Shown: positions 42,812 to 53,274, numbered from the stretch's first letter. The stretch: DNA of 64,000 nt from Acidithiobacillus sp. (GCA_027365525.1 DAHXMJ010000014.1:1-64000); one strand, 5' to 3'. The notes: generated by a model not told the origin, from the sequence alone. A program made the numbers and translations.

Positions 42812-44965
42812 ATGTCCAATGTAACGTCCTGTATTGAGGTCGCGGTTTTTTCCCCGTTACGCCAGACTTTTTTTTACCTGGCTCCCGATCCAGCCCCGAG
42901 ACCCGGGACCCGGGTGTCTGTTCCTTTCGGCAAGGGAAAGCGTCTTGGAGTCATTCTGGCCACCGGACCCTGTCCGGCAGGAATCACGGCGAAGCTGGTA
43001 GACCAGGTGCTCGATGCCGAGCCTCTGCTGCCAGCGACCCTGCAGAAACTCCTGGAATTTGGTGGGCACTACTACCATCACGCACCAGGCGAGGTCTGGA
43101 GTACCGCGCTCCCCACCCTCCTGTGCCAGGGACACGCCCTCCCTTCGCTGTGCCGGACTGTGTACATTCTTGGCGCCAAGGCACCCCGGAGCGGTGGAGA
43201 ACTGCGCGGCAGGCGGCAGCGCGACCTGCTGGAAAAATTCCTTAGGGAAGGGACGGTACGCGAGGAAAGCCTTTCCTCTCCTGAACGCCAGACTTTCCGG
43301 AGTTTCCTCAAACGGTCCTGGGTCGAGCCTGCAGAAATCCTCCCGGATTTCTGCAGGGCCAGAACCCCTGCCTACCATCTGGGACCTGATCAGGAGGAAG
43401 CCATTCGCCAGCTGGAATCATCCCAGGGATTTGCCCCCTTTCTCCTGGAAGGAGTTACCGGCAGCGGCAAAACAGAAGTATATCTGCAGATGGCCCGAAA
43501 GTTTCTTGAGCAGGGGCAGCAGGCCCTGTTCCTCGTCCCGGAAATTGCCCTGATTCCCCAGATCCAGGAACGTTGCGAGCAGCGCTTTGGAGCGGAACAT
43601 GTGGCAGTGTACCATTCGGGTCTTACGGATCGCGAACGCCTTTCTGTCTGGGCCAAGGCAGGAGAGGGCCAGATCCTTCTGGTCATTGGTACCCGCTCCT
43701 CCATTTTCGTCCCGCTGGCCAGGCCTGCGCTGATTGTTGTGGATGAAGAGCACGACCCCTCCTACAAGCAGCAGACTGGCTGGCTGTATTCGGCACGGGA
43801 CCTGGCCATACGCAGGGCACAACTGGAAAGGGTACCCGTCGTTCTGGGATCCGCCACACCATCCCTGGAAACCCTGCAGAATGCCCGCATGGGGCGCTTC
43901 CAGCATCTCCATCTGCGCACCAGGACAAACAGCGGGACGCTGCCCAGAATCGAGATTCTGCCCCTCCGCCACAGGCGGCTGGAAGGAGGCCTGGATCCTG
44001 CGCTGATCGAGGCCTGTGCAAAAACCCTGGAAGCCGGCAGTCAGGCCCTTTTTTTTCTGAACCGCCGCGGCTACGCTCCCGCCCTCATCTGCCACGATTG
44101 CGGGACCGCCATCTCCTGTCCACGCTGCAGCGCATCCCTGACCTGGCACCAGTCTCTCCGGCGGCTGCGCTGCCACCATTGCGGATATGAGAATCCGGCT
44201 CCCCGACACTGCCCAGGCTGCGGCAGCCCGGGCCTTCTGCCGGCAGGCGCCGGCACAGAGCAGCTGGAAGAGCACCTTTCCCGGCGGTTCCCCAGCGTTC
44301 CCCTCCTGCGTGTCGACCGCGACAGGATCCATACCCAGCGGCAGCTTCGCGACGCACTATCGGCCATCCACTCGCAGGTTCCCGCCATCCTGGTAGGAAC
44401 CCAGATGCTTGGCAAGGGACACCATTTCCCCGCGGTAGCGCTGGTGGGAATCGTCAATGTGGATCAGGGCCTGTACAGCGCCGATTTCCGTGCCGGAGAA
44501 CGTCTGGCCCAAACCGTCCTGCAGGTGGCAGGGCGTGCAGGACGCGAATCCCGGCCTGGACGTGTCATTCTCCAGACCCATGTGCCGGGGCATCCCCTTC
44601 TGGAACACCTGCTTCAGGGGAAATACAGTGATGCTGCCATGCACCTGCTTCAGGAACGGGAGGCAGCCAGCCTTCCACCCTATACGGCACTTGCCCTGCT
44701 CCGGGCCGAAGCCCACGATGCTGGGAAAGTGTATGGTTTCCTTGAGCAGGCCATCCGCAGCGCACCGCAGGGGATGGCCCTCCAGGGTCCTCTGCCCAGC
44801 CTGATGGAACGGCGGGCGGGTTTTCACCGCGCCCAGATCTGGGTGGAAGCCCCCAGCCGTGTCACACTCCAGTCGCAGCTGGACACCTGGATTCCCGGGC
44901 TGCAAAGCCTCCCCATGGCACGCCGGGTCCGGTGGATGGTAGATGTGGATCCCCTTGCCTTTTAG
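42812..44965 (+). CDS. priA: Primosomal protein N' (replication restart helicase)
   Basis: LEGVTGSGKTEVYLQMARK, VVDEEHDPSYKQQ, zinc-binding CHDCGTAISCPRCSASLTWH...CHHCGYENPAPRHCPGCGS. Confidence 0.95.
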   Translation: MSNVTSCIEVAVFSPLRQTFFYLAPDPAPRPGTRVSVPFGKGKRLGVILATGPCPAGITAKLVDQVLDAEPLLPATLQKLLEFGGHYYHHAPGEVWSTALPTLLCQGHALPSLCRTVYILGAKAPRSGGELRGRRQRDLLEKFLREGTVREESLSSPERQTFRSFLKRSWVEPAEILPDFCRARTPAYHLGPDQEEAIRQLESSQGFAPFLLEGVTGSGKTEVYLQMARKFLEQGQQALFLVPEIALIPQIQERCEQRFGAEHVAVYHSGLTDRERLSVWAKAGEGQILLVIGTRSSIFVPLARPALIVVDEEHDPSYKQQTGWLYSARDLAIRRAQLERVPVVLGSATPSLETLQNARMGRFQHLHLRTRTNSGTLPRIEILPLRHRRLEGGLDPALIEACAKTLEAGSQALFFLNRRGYAPALICHDCGTAISCPRCSASLTWHQSLRRLRCHHCGYENPAPRHCPGCGSPGLLPAGAGTEQLEEHLSRRFPSVPLLRVDRDRIHTQRQLRDALSAIHSQVPAILVGTQMLGKGHHFPAVALVGIVNVDQGLYSADFRAGERLAQTVLQVAGRAGRESRPGRVILQTHVPGHPLLEHLLQGKYSDAAMHLLQEREAASLPPYTALALLRAEAHDAGKVYGFLEQAIRSAPQGMALQGPLPSLMERRAGFHRAQIWVEAPSRVTLQSQLDTWIPGLQSLPMARRVRWMVDVDPLAF

Positions 44966-45075
44966 GCCCGTTCCTCGCTGGGGAGGATCTGGCGGTGCGT
45001 TTCCCTTCCGGCTTATACTTCAGGGAGAATTCGCCGCAAGAATGGATCGCCCTGACATCTCCCGGGAGCTGGAAT

Positions 45076-46497
45076 ATGTCCGCAGAAGAAATCCCGCCGG
45101 TACAGACGAGACCAGTTGAACGCCGCATTCTTTATGCAGGATTGCGCACGGCCATCAACAGCGTTCTGGACAGGCTTGAAGGAGCGGGATGGGATCTGCT
45201 TTTTTTCTCCCACATGGAGGAGATCCTGCCAGCCCTGGACAAGGCACTGCCTGCTGCTGGTATCCTTGCGTTTGACGAAAAAGATCTTCTGCATCGCAGC
45301 CAGGAGATTCTTCACGTGATTGCTCAGACCCCACATCTGCGCTGGATTGCCCTCATCCCCAAGGAATCCCTTGCCCATCTAGGGGTAAGGCAGATGATCG
45401 GTAACGGGTTCTACGACTATCACACTACCCCGGTGGATGCAGAACGGCTTCTGGTTATCCTCGGCCACGCAGCGGGCATGGCCGAAATTTCCCAGGAAGC
45501 GGCATATATTACAGACGCGGAAGAGTCCCTTCATTCTGAGGCGGAGATGGTAGGTTCCAGCATACAGATGCAGGCAGTCTACCGGAGCATCCGCAAGGTG
45601 GCCGAAACCGATGCAGCCGTTCTGATTACTGGAGAAAGCGGTACTGGCAAAGAGCTGGCGGCAAACGCCATCCATGAGCGCTCTTCGCGGAGGAACGGCC
45701 CCTTTGTGGCAGTAAACTGTGGGGCACTGCCGGAAAGCCTGATCCAGTCAGAACTCTTTGGCCATGAAAAAGGCTCCTTTACAGGTGCGCATGAACGGAA
45801 GATCGGACGCATCGAAAGCGCCCATGGAGGAACCCTTTTCCTTGATGAAATTGGAGATCTGCCCCTCAAACTCCAAGTCAACCTTCTGCGCTTTCTGCAG
45901 GACCAATCTATCAGTCGCATCGGTGGAAGGGAGGAAATCCGGGTGGATGTCCGCATACTGGCAGCCACCCACGTCAACCTGGATGATGCCATCCGGGCAG
46001 GCAGCTTCCGGCAGGACCTCTACTACCGGCTGAACGTCCTGCAAATCAAAATGCCACCTCTGCGGGAACGGGAAGGGGACATTCCACTCCTTGCCCAGTA
46101 TGTCTATCTGCGTTTTGCAGATGAGCGCGGCCAGCGGGTCAGGGGTTTTAGTGAAGATGCCATGCAAATCATGTCGGCCTATTCCTGGCCGGGAAACATC
46201 CGGGAACTGATTAACCGCGTACGCCGGGCAATGGTCATGTGCGAAAAAATTCTCATCACGGCAGGCGATCTTGGGCTGGAGCGGAGAAGAAATTCCAGGG
46301 TGTCTGTCAGCCTAGGTGAAGCCCGGGACCAGGCAGAATGCGATGCCATCAAGTCTGCACTGGCACAAAACATGGGTTGCGTCACACGGGCAGCCGAACA
46401 GCTCCAGATTTCCAGGGTTTCCCTGTACCGGCTCATGGAAAAGCACCATATCAGCACAGGCACCCAAAAAATGGATTCCAGTAGCCGGAAAAACTGA
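45076..46497 (+). CDS. VpsR-like sigma54 enhancer-binding protein with degenerate receiver domain
   Basis: Walker A GESGTGKELAA, sigma54-contact GHEKGSFTGA, Walker B GGTLFLDEIGDL, Fis-type HTH C-terminus; N-terminal GNGFYDYHTTPVDAERLLVILGHAAGMAEI typical of VpsR-type proteins. Confidence 0.85.
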   Translation: MSAEEIPPVQTRPVERRILYAGLRTAINSVLDRLEGAGWDLLFFSHMEEILPALDKALPAAGILAFDEKDLLHRSQEILHVIAQTPHLRWIALIPKESLAHLGVRQMIGNGFYDYHTTPVDAERLLVILGHAAGMAEISQEAAYITDAEESLHSEAEMVGSSIQMQAVYRSIRKVAETDAAVLITGESGTGKELAANAIHERSSRRNGPFVAVNCGALPESLIQSELFGHEKGSFTGAHERKIGRIESAHGGTLFLDEIGDLPLKLQVNLLRFLQDQSISRIGGREEIRVDVRILAATHVNLDDAIRAGSFRQDLYYRLNVLQIKMPPLREREGDIPLLAQYVYLRFADERGQRVRGFSEDAMQIMSAYSWPGNIRELINRVRRAMVMCEKILITAGDLGLERRRNSRVSVSLGEARDQAECDAIKSALAQNMGCVTRAAEQLQISRVSLYRLMEKHHISTGTQKMDSSSRKN

Positions 46498-46889
46498 ATC
46501 CTGCAGATCTTCCTGGCAGACATCTCCTTCTGGCCTGTTTTAACTGCCCGCCATATTGCGTTCCTGACATTCTGGGCATCCAGATTTGTTTGTTAATGAA
46601 CTGCAGTACCGCCTCAACGGATTCCCGAACCGCCCCTCAGGCCGCTTCTAACGGATTGCTCTCCATGGTTTTCTTGGGATATCAGGTCTTCCAGGCGTTG
46701 CACCAGGGCCTGTAGTTCCAGGATTTCGCCAGCAGGGGGTCGATGCAGTTGGCACTAACGGGTAAGGTGGGGTAGTAGCCTGATTTCAACAGGCAGTTCC
46801 GGTTGTTACGATAGGCAATCGAGAGAACAGGATGATTATGAAGCAGATGTACTCCATGGAGTGTCGAGCCGGGGCGGTGAAGCTGGTGC

Positions 46890-47085
46890 CCAGCAGGGCA
46901 TGAGCCAGCGCGAGGCGGCCAGCCGGCTGCTAAAACAGCATTTTCCGAAGAAGACGAATCTCGGCGGGCACTCTCAGGATGAATTTGACTCAGTCGCTCT
47001 GAAGCTGAATCAACGACCACGTAAAACACTGGAGTATCTTTCACCAGCAGAACATCTCGACAGGAGTGTTGCCGCGACCTGCTGA
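46890..47085 (+). pseudogene. IS30-family transposase C-terminal relic
   Basis: FPKKTNLGGHSQDEFDSVALKLNQRPRKTLEYLSPAEHLDRSVAATC; no N-terminal part. Confidence 0.72.
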
Positions 47086-47145
47086 AATCTCAGCCGCGTA
47101 CTTTCCCCGGGAATCACTGCCGGCAAGCGTGGATAGAGGAGCATC

Positions 47146-47575
47146 GGGCGTTAACTGTAGTCGGTAATTTTAGTCGCGAGTCGCTGGCGATCGCGGTGGG
47201 CTATGCGCTCAGGGCGGCGGATGTCGTTGCGACGATGAATCATTTGAGGGTTCCAAGAGAAAAAAATATGCAGATTCAGGTAGATAACGTACGTGCGTTT
47301 ATTTCATGGGCGCCGGATCGGTGGGCTATGTGCATTCGGTGACGCTGGATTTTTCACGCCCAGGCAAACCCACGAATAATCCGTTCATTGAATCCTTCAA
47401 CGGCGGCTGTCGGGACGAATGCCTGAACCTGCACTGGTTTTTATCGCTGGAAGAAGCACGCGGGAAGATCGGGTGCTGTCAAGTAGAATACCATGAATTC
47501 AGCCCGCACCGTTCGCTGGACGATCTGACCCCGGGCGAGTTCCGACTTGCTCACCTAGAGGCCGGAAATCTCTAA
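47146..47575 (+). pseudogene. IS3-family OrfB relic (frame-disrupted)
   Basis: LTVVGNFSRESLAIAVGYALRAADVV...IQVDNVRAFIS then frame change to VTLDFSRPGKPTNNPFIESFNGGCRDECLNLHWFLSLEEARGKIGCCQVEYHEFSPHRSLDDLTPGEF. Confidence 0.82.
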
Positions 47576-47737
47576 CTCCGACCGCCCAGTTCATGGGGAG
47601 GAGGTCACTTCGACACGCTCCGCCAGCTGGTACAGGGTATTTGGCCAAGCCTAAAGAGCGCGGTCAGCTGTTGTGTGGCCATTCCCCGCGACACCAAGTC
47701 CAGCGGCAGCCAGACCAGCACGAGAAAAGACTATAAA

Positions 47738-48802
47738 CTAGAAATCATAGGGGATGGTTGCAGTTAACTGAAAATTGGGAGCACTGCTTGTCAGACCAAT
47801 ACCCAGATTCATGATCATGGATGTATCTGGTGTAAAAGCATAGGTCAAGCCCAAATTGGCTACCGCTACGTTGGCCCCGCTTCCCACAATTGGCACCCAG
47901 CTCCCTCCAGCAGCACGTATGTCGGTCTGCTGCTGGAGGCGGTCCGCGAAGGAAGTACTGACACTAAGGCGTTCGTTGAGGGCGTAGGCCACCCCAAGAC
48001 TGTACTGGAAAGCATCACCAAGCTGCACCTGCCCCGGCTGGACCTGCCCCTGTGCCGTGCTGATATCTGAAAAACTCCGTTGCAGGTTGTAATAGTAGCT
48101 GACATTGCCAAAGAAAATGGCCGGATCAGATGTCGAGACAAAAGAAAGCCCTGGCGTAAGTGTCCATACACCATTGCCCGTAGGTTCCTTGGTTGGAACA
48201 GTAAGCGCGGTATTATTCGGGTCAGGCTGATATACCTTAATTCCATACGGGATGATCCCCGTAGGCGCCGTTACCAGAAGACTGGCAGTAAGACTTGGCC
48301 AATCCTTGGATTCGTTCAGGATCTGGTAATATCCGCCAAAATTTACATCACCCAGTCGTGGTCCTGCAGAAGAAACTGTCGCTTCACTGTACTGGGTCGA
48401 AGAATAGTTGACACCAGCACTTTCATAGGTGCTCTGCCGGTAGACAAGTGGGACATTGACCACCAACTGAATCTTCCTGCTAATTGGAACGTACGCCGAT
48501 TCAGTAAAGGTATAGAGGGTAGATTTGACCTTGGAAACATTAATGTTCCCAAGGAAGATTGCCCCGAGAGCCAGAAATCCATTGAGGTTTATGGTATTGG
48601 AATCGGAGTAGGCATAAGACATGCTGGATTGCAGTGTTATGTTGTTATAGAAAAAATCCGTATTCTGCTGGAGTATCGCCTTTTTGCTGGCCGACTCCGG
48701 AGGAGCCTTTAGGGGGGCTTTGGGCTCTCCTGCAGCCGCCTGCCCCACGAGAAAAAGGGTCCCAAGCACTACCGCACCCACTTGCCACGAGCGACTTGCC
48801 AT
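47738..48802 (-). CDS. Outer-membrane beta-barrel transporter, FapF-like (Phenol_MetA_deg-type clan)
   Basis: Signal peptide [83 protein letters not shown]; amphipathic strands ending in F (IPYDF); AAGGAGG 8 nt before ATG at 48802. Confidence 0.7.
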   Translation of the reverse strand: MASRSWQVGAVVLGTLFLVGQAAAGEPKAPLKAPPESASKKAILQQNTDFFYNNITLQSSMSYAYSDSNTINLNGFLALGAIFLGNINVSKVKSTLYTFTESAYVPISRKIQLVVNVPLVYRQSTYESAGVNYSSTQYSEATVSSAGPRLGDVNFGGYYQILNESKDWPSLTASLLVTAPTGIIPYGIKVYQPDPNNTALTVPTKEPTGNGVWTLTPGLSFVSTSDPAIFFGNVSYYYNLQRSFSDISTAQGQVQPGQVQLGDAFQYSLGVAYALNERLSVSTSFADRLQQQTDIRAAGGSWVPIVGSGANVAVANLGLTYAFTPDTSMIMNLGIGLTSSAPNFQLTATIPYDF

Positions 48803-48938
48803 CACCATCCCCTCCTTGCGGGATTTTGCGAATGGTACCATAGCAGAAGCCGACGAAACCACACTGTCTTGCTTTATTTCAACCATGTGCTATTCTGAAA
48901 ATGGCCAGTTCGGCCATCTTGATTATTTGGGGTGTAAC

Positions 48939-49142
48939 ATGGCGGTTGGTACAGTAAAATGGTTTAATGACAGCAAGGGGTTTGGATTCATTACACCCGA
49001 AGATGGCAAGGAAGATGTGTTTGTGCATCACTCCGCCATTGAAGGGACCGGCTTCAAGACTCTAGCCGAAGGTGAGCGGGTGAGCTTCGAGGTTACCCGT
49101 GGCCCCAAGGGTCTTCAGGCTGAAAAAGTGCGCCGGGCGTAA
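48939..49142 (+). CDS. Cold-shock protein
   Basis: [52 protein letters not shown]. Confidence 0.95.
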   Translation: MAVGTVKWFNDSKGFGFITPEDGKEDVFVHHSAIEGTGFKTLAEGERVSFEVTRGPKGLQAEKVRRA

Positions 49143-49153
49143 CAACCCAACGC

Positions 49154-49174
49154 AGGGCGGGGTTTCCCCGCCCT
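49154..49174. terminator. Stem-loop between convergent cold-shock and DEAD-box genes
   Basis: AGGGCGGGG-TTT-CCCCGCCCT perfect 9-bp stem; no clear U-tract. Confidence 0.4.
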
Positions 49175-49212
49175 CCCCCTTGCGGGGAAATTTTCCGGTC
49201 ACGCTTTATGCC

Positions 49213-51066
49213 TCACCGGTTTTTATTTTTTCTGGTCTGCCCCCTCTCCTTCTTTGCTCCGGTTGGGGATACCTTTTTTCTTAGCCCCAGCACTTCGCGC
49301 TCCCCGCCCTTCTCACCTGCTTTCCCACTCCGGCTCCTGGTATTTTTCCCCGGGCCTTCCCGTGATCCCTCCAGAGTGGCAATCTGCAGCGGCCGTCCAC
49401 ATACCCAAGTTTTCCTGAGATGCTGGAGAACCGATTCATGCAGGTCTGCAGGGAGTTCCACAGTACTGTGCTCCGGCTCGAGATGCACCTTGCGTATGAG
49501 TCGGCTGGGTATGCCCGATTCATTGGCGATTGCACCAACAATATTCTTCACCTGCGCGCCATGGTTTGTCCCGACCTCAAGGCGGTACAGACGCATGGAC
49601 TCCCCTTCTTCCCTGTCCGGTTTTTCTCCGCCGTTCCCGGCAGCACTTCTCCTTTCCCTGGGTGTAGGTTCGGCCCGCTGACGGGGGGACGCATGACCCT
49701 GCCGTGACTGCCCGGAAGAGTCGGAGTCTGGGATACCCGGCAATTCTGCCTCCGGGAGAAGCGGCTTGTCTTTCTGCACCAGATAGGCCAGCGCTGCCGC
49801 AATTTCGCCCAGACCCGTATCGTGCTCCTCTTGGTAAGACGCGATCAGCGCTTCGAATGTCTGCAGGTCTTCACTTTCGAGCACCGACGTCAGCTGGTCC
49901 TTAAACTGGGCCATCCTGCGGTCGGCCACGTCTGCGAGACTCGGCAAATGCATGGGTTCAATGGGCTGGCCGGTGGCCCTCTCAATAGCCTTCAGCAGAT
50001 AGCGCTCCCGGGGGGCCACAAACAGGATAGCCTCTCCCTTGCGTCCCGCCCTCCCCGTGCGGCCTATACGATGCACATAGGCTTCCGTATCGTTCGGAAT
50101 ATCGTAGTTAATCACGTGGGTGATCCGGTCTACGTCCAGCCCCCTAGCCGCAACATCCGTGGCAATCACGATATCGAGGGAACCCGACTTGAGCCGTTCC
50201 ACTGTCTGTTCCCGCAGCGCCTGGCTCATGTCTCCATTGAGCGCACCGCAGGCATATCCCCTCGCTTCCAGGCGTTCGGCCAGCTCCACGGTGGCCGTCT
50301 TGGTGCGCACGAAAATAATCCAGGCGTTACTCTCTTCCACTTCCAGAATTCTGGTAAGGGCATCCAGCTTGTGGGTGCCTGAAACCTGCCAGTAACGCTG
50401 CCGGATAGAAGAAACCGTCGTGGTAGCGCTCCTGATCCGGATTTCAACCGGATCCTGCAGATAGGTTTTTGCAATACGGCGGATAGCCTCCGGCATGGTG
50501 GCGGAAAAAAGGGCTACCTGCCGACTCTCTGGGGTGTGCTGCAGAATATCTTCTACCGCATCAATAAACCCCATGCGCAGCATCTCGTCCGCCTCGTCCA
50601 GAACTACGGCGCGCAGGTGGTCAAGGACCAGAGTCCTGCGCCGCAGATGGTCCTGTATCCGCCCCGGTGTCCCAACAACAACATGGACGCCCCGGTTGAG
50701 ATGCTTGAGCTGGAGTCCCATGGCCTGGCCACCATAGATTGGCAGCACATGGAACCCGGGGAGAAATTTGGCATAACTTTGCATGGCCTCCGCTACCTGG
50801 ATCGCCAGCTCGCGGGTTGGTGCCAGCACCATCACCTGTGGCATGCGCAGCTCAAGGCGAACCCCACTCAGCAGGGGGAGGGCAAAAGCTGCGGTTTTTC
50901 CGGTCCCGGTCTGCGCAAGGCCAATCACATCCCGCCCCTCTAGCAGGGGGGGGATGCTTTGAGCCTGAATGGGAGAGGGCTGTTCATAGCCTATTTCGGC
51001 AACAGCCCGCTGGAGGGGTTCCGCCAGGGAAAAATCAGAAAACCGGAGACCATTTTCAGCGCTCAT
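49213..51066 (-). CDS. deaD: DEAD-box RNA helicase (DeaD/CsdA-like)
   Basis: AQTGTGKTAAFALPLL, VLDEADEMLRMGF, ATDVAARGLDVDRITHVINYDIP, HRIGRTGRAGR, C-terminal DbpA-like RNA-binding region. Confidence 0.93.
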   Translation of the reverse strand: MSAENGLRFSDFSLAEPLQRAVAEIGYEQPSPIQAQSIPPLLEGRDVIGLAQTGTGKTAAFALPLLSGVRLELRMPQVMVLAPTRELAIQVAEAMQSYAKFLPGFHVLPIYGGQAMGLQLKHLNRGVHVVVGTPGRIQDHLRRRTLVLDHLRAVVLDEADEMLRMGFIDAVEDILQHTPESRQVALFSATMPEAIRRIAKTYLQDPVEIRIRSATTTVSSIRQRYWQVSGTHKLDALTRILEVEESNAWIIFVRTKTATVELAERLEARGYACGALNGDMSQALREQTVERLKSGSLDIVIATDVAARGLDVDRITHVINYDIPNDTEAYVHRIGRTGRAGRKGEAILFVAPRERYLLKAIERATGQPIEPMHLPSLADVADRRMAQFKDQLTSVLESEDLQTFEALIASYQEEHDTGLGEIAAALAYLVQKDKPLLPEAELPGIPDSDSSGQSRQGHASPRQRAEPTPRERRSAAGNGGEKPDREEGESMRLYRLEVGTNHGAQVKNIVGAIANESGIPSRLIRKVHLEPEHSTVELPADLHESVLQHLRKTWVCGRPLQIATLEGSREGPGKNTRSRSGKAGEKGGEREVLGLRKKVSPTGAKKERGQTRKNKNR

Positions 51067-51147
51067 AATTGTTACCCACCCATACCACGCAAAGAGAAAC
51101 AGGACCGGCACTATACGCCATTTCTCTGAAATCTGCAGCGAACTGCA

Positions 51148-51771
51148 TCAATCCGGGCCGAGAATATGCCGCAGCTGGTCGGCGATATAAATGTCCGCAG
51201 ATGGTCCAAAGGGCGTATGACCAGAGACAAAGCTGTCCGCAAAAGCATAGTCATAGCGGAGATCCTGAAGCCCAAGACCACCAAAAACACGATTTTCCCA
51301 AGAGCTGTCATCCCAGTGGGGGATCAGGGTTGGCCAGCACTCCGGCTTTTCACTTTCAAGAATGGGCCCAAAGAAGACGGCTCCAGGACGGTTGCGCAGA
51401 CGTAAGGCACAGCTGCCATCTGTCCGTCCACCCATCGGCAGAAAATCGATGGTACGGGTTAAGCGCAGGCGGCTGCCGAGGGGAATATCAAGGGAGATCC
51501 CAAGGCTTTGTCCTTCGGCCAGCTGTGCCACCAGACAGGCTCCCGCATTCCTCCAGTGGTCAAGGTCCGCCGCTCCAAAACGGCTGGGCAGGAACAGAAT
51601 GTTCAGTGGCGCCAAAGCCTGCAGCGAAACCAGCAGGTCCGGACGAAAAACCGGTGCATTGACCAGAATGCCTCCAGCATCCCTGTCTACAATATAGAAC
51701 ACGGCAGGAGTTGCCCCGCCCCCCTCTATATAATAGATGTCCCGGTCAAAAAAATGGCAGAGCTGCTGCAT
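51148..51771 (-). CDS. Hypothetical protein
   Basis: 207-codon ORF with its own intergenic region; MQQLCHFFDRDIYYIEGGGATPAVFYIVDRDAGGILVNAP; no catalytic motif recognised. Confidence 0.6.
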   Translation of the reverse strand: MQQLCHFFDRDIYYIEGGGATPAVFYIVDRDAGGILVNAPVFRPDLLVSLQALAPLNILFLPSRFGAADLDHWRNAGACLVAQLAEGQSLGISLDIPLGSRLRLTRTIDFLPMGGRTDGSCALRLRNRPGAVFFGPILESEKPECWPTLIPHWDDSSWENRVFGGLGLQDLRYDYAFADSFVSGHTPFGPSADIYIADQLRHILGPD

Positions 51772-51960
51772 GCACTATTCTCCGGCCTTTACTGCCCCAC
51801 ATTGTCGCAAAATCAATGTTTCTGCAAGTCCAGTGAGCTCAGAGCTATCCATTTTTGCCATTGACCATCCGTAAGCCCCCTGCAACAGCCATATAATTGC
51901 CTGGCCTAACCCGCTCTTGCATCTTATTCTGGAAGCAGGGCCGGACAGAAAGGGGACTTT

Positions 51961-52968
51961 ATGGATGTTATTCTGCTCGCTTCCGCACTGCTGCTCATCT
52001 TTGCTGGTGCAGAGCTGTTTACCAATGCCCTGGAACATATGGGCCATCGGCTAAGGATTTCCGATGGTGTAACAGGTTCCATTTTTGCTGCTGTGGGTAC
52101 CGCCCTTCCGGAAACCATGGTACCGATCATTGCGATCTGCTTTCCTGACGGTTTGCACAATCCTGAGACAGGCAGGGAAGTTGGCATCGGAGCCATACTG
52201 GGAGCTCCTCTGATGCTTTCCACGCTCAGTCTGTTTCTGATAGCAGCCTATGCCGGGATAAAAAGGGGATGGCATAGCAGTCTGCTCCCTGAGCGCGAAG
52301 GCCTGCTGCGGGATCTCTCCTGGTTCCTGCTCGCTTTTGGCCTGTCCGTTCTTACCCTTTTTCTTCCGCACCAGCAGCAGGTGGCAAGAGCAGGCGTCGT
52401 TTTCATGCTGGTACTGTTCTATTTTTTTTATGTACTGGTCACACTGCGGGCTTCAGCAGGCCTAGGCGCTGAAGGGCATGGCGCAAGCGCTGAAAGCCCA
52501 CTGCACCTGCAGCGGACCGCATTCCAGGCATCGCTTTTTGTCACCCTGATCCAGATGGCTGCCGGTCTGGCTGGAATCGTATATGGAGCCCACCTTTTTG
52601 TGAATGGGGTGGAAACCCTGGCTGGATGGCTGGGGGCCCCAGCCCTGATCATTTCACTGCTGCTTGTGCCCATAGCAACAGAACTGCCGGAAAAAATTAA
52701 TGGGATCCTCTGGATTGGGCGCAACAGGGACACCCTTGCAATCGGCAACATTACCGGGGCACTAGTCTTTCAGGGCTCCCTGCTGCCAGCAATCGGCATC
52801 TCTCTGACATCCTGGAAACCAGCCCCGCCCGTCCTCCTTGGAGCCGGCCTGACCCTGCTTGCGGCAGGATATCTGTTCCTGATTGTACGAAGTGGACGGG
52901 AGCTGAAACCGGTCCATTTCTTTTTTAATGGGCTCTGCTATCTGGCCTATTTCACCATCCTCAGCTAG
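51961..52968 (+). CDS. CaCA-family sodium/calcium (cation) exchanger
   Basis: Two inverted alpha motifs: FAAVGTALPETMVPIIAI and VPIATELPEKINGILWIGRNRD. Confidence 0.85.
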   Translation: MDVILLASALLLIFAGAELFTNALEHMGHRLRISDGVTGSIFAAVGTALPETMVPIIAICFPDGLHNPETGREVGIGAILGAPLMLSTLSLFLIAAYAGIKRGWHSSLLPEREGLLRDLSWFLLAFGLSVLTLFLPHQQQVARAGVVFMLVLFYFFYVLVTLRASAGLGAEGHGASAESPLHLQRTAFQASLFVTLIQMAAGLAGIVYGAHLFVNGVETLAGWLGAPALIISLLLVPIATELPEKINGILWIGRNRDTLAIGNITGALVFQGSLLPAIGISLTSWKPAPPVLLGAGLTLLAAGYLFLIVRSGRELKPVHFFFNGLCYLAYFTILS

Positions 52969-53199
52969 TGTCCTGTCACGCAATCAACCTCCTGAGGAAC
53001 GTCGGAATGCCGATCTCAAGCATGCTACCGGCACCCAGGTGGCGGCACAGCACATGACGGAAATTGTACGGTCCCCCGAGCGCGTCAAGACGTTTTTCCA
53101 GGACCCAAAGGCGCGCCATGATGCCGCGTAAAGACTTATTCGGGCCTGATCAATAGGTCTGGATACTTTATGGCAGGTTCGATGGTATCATGTAGCCAC

Positions 53200-53274
53200 G
53201 CCCCGGTAGCTCAGTGGATAGAGCAACCGCCTCCTAAGCGGTAGGTCGTACGTTCGATTCGTATTCGGGGCGCA
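53200..53274 (+). tRNA. tRNA-Arg (CCT)
   Basis: GCCCCGGTAGCTCAGTGGATAGAGCAACCGCCTCCTAAGCGGTAGGTCGTACGTTCGATTCGTATTCGGGGCGCA; anticodon CCT. Confidence 0.92.
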
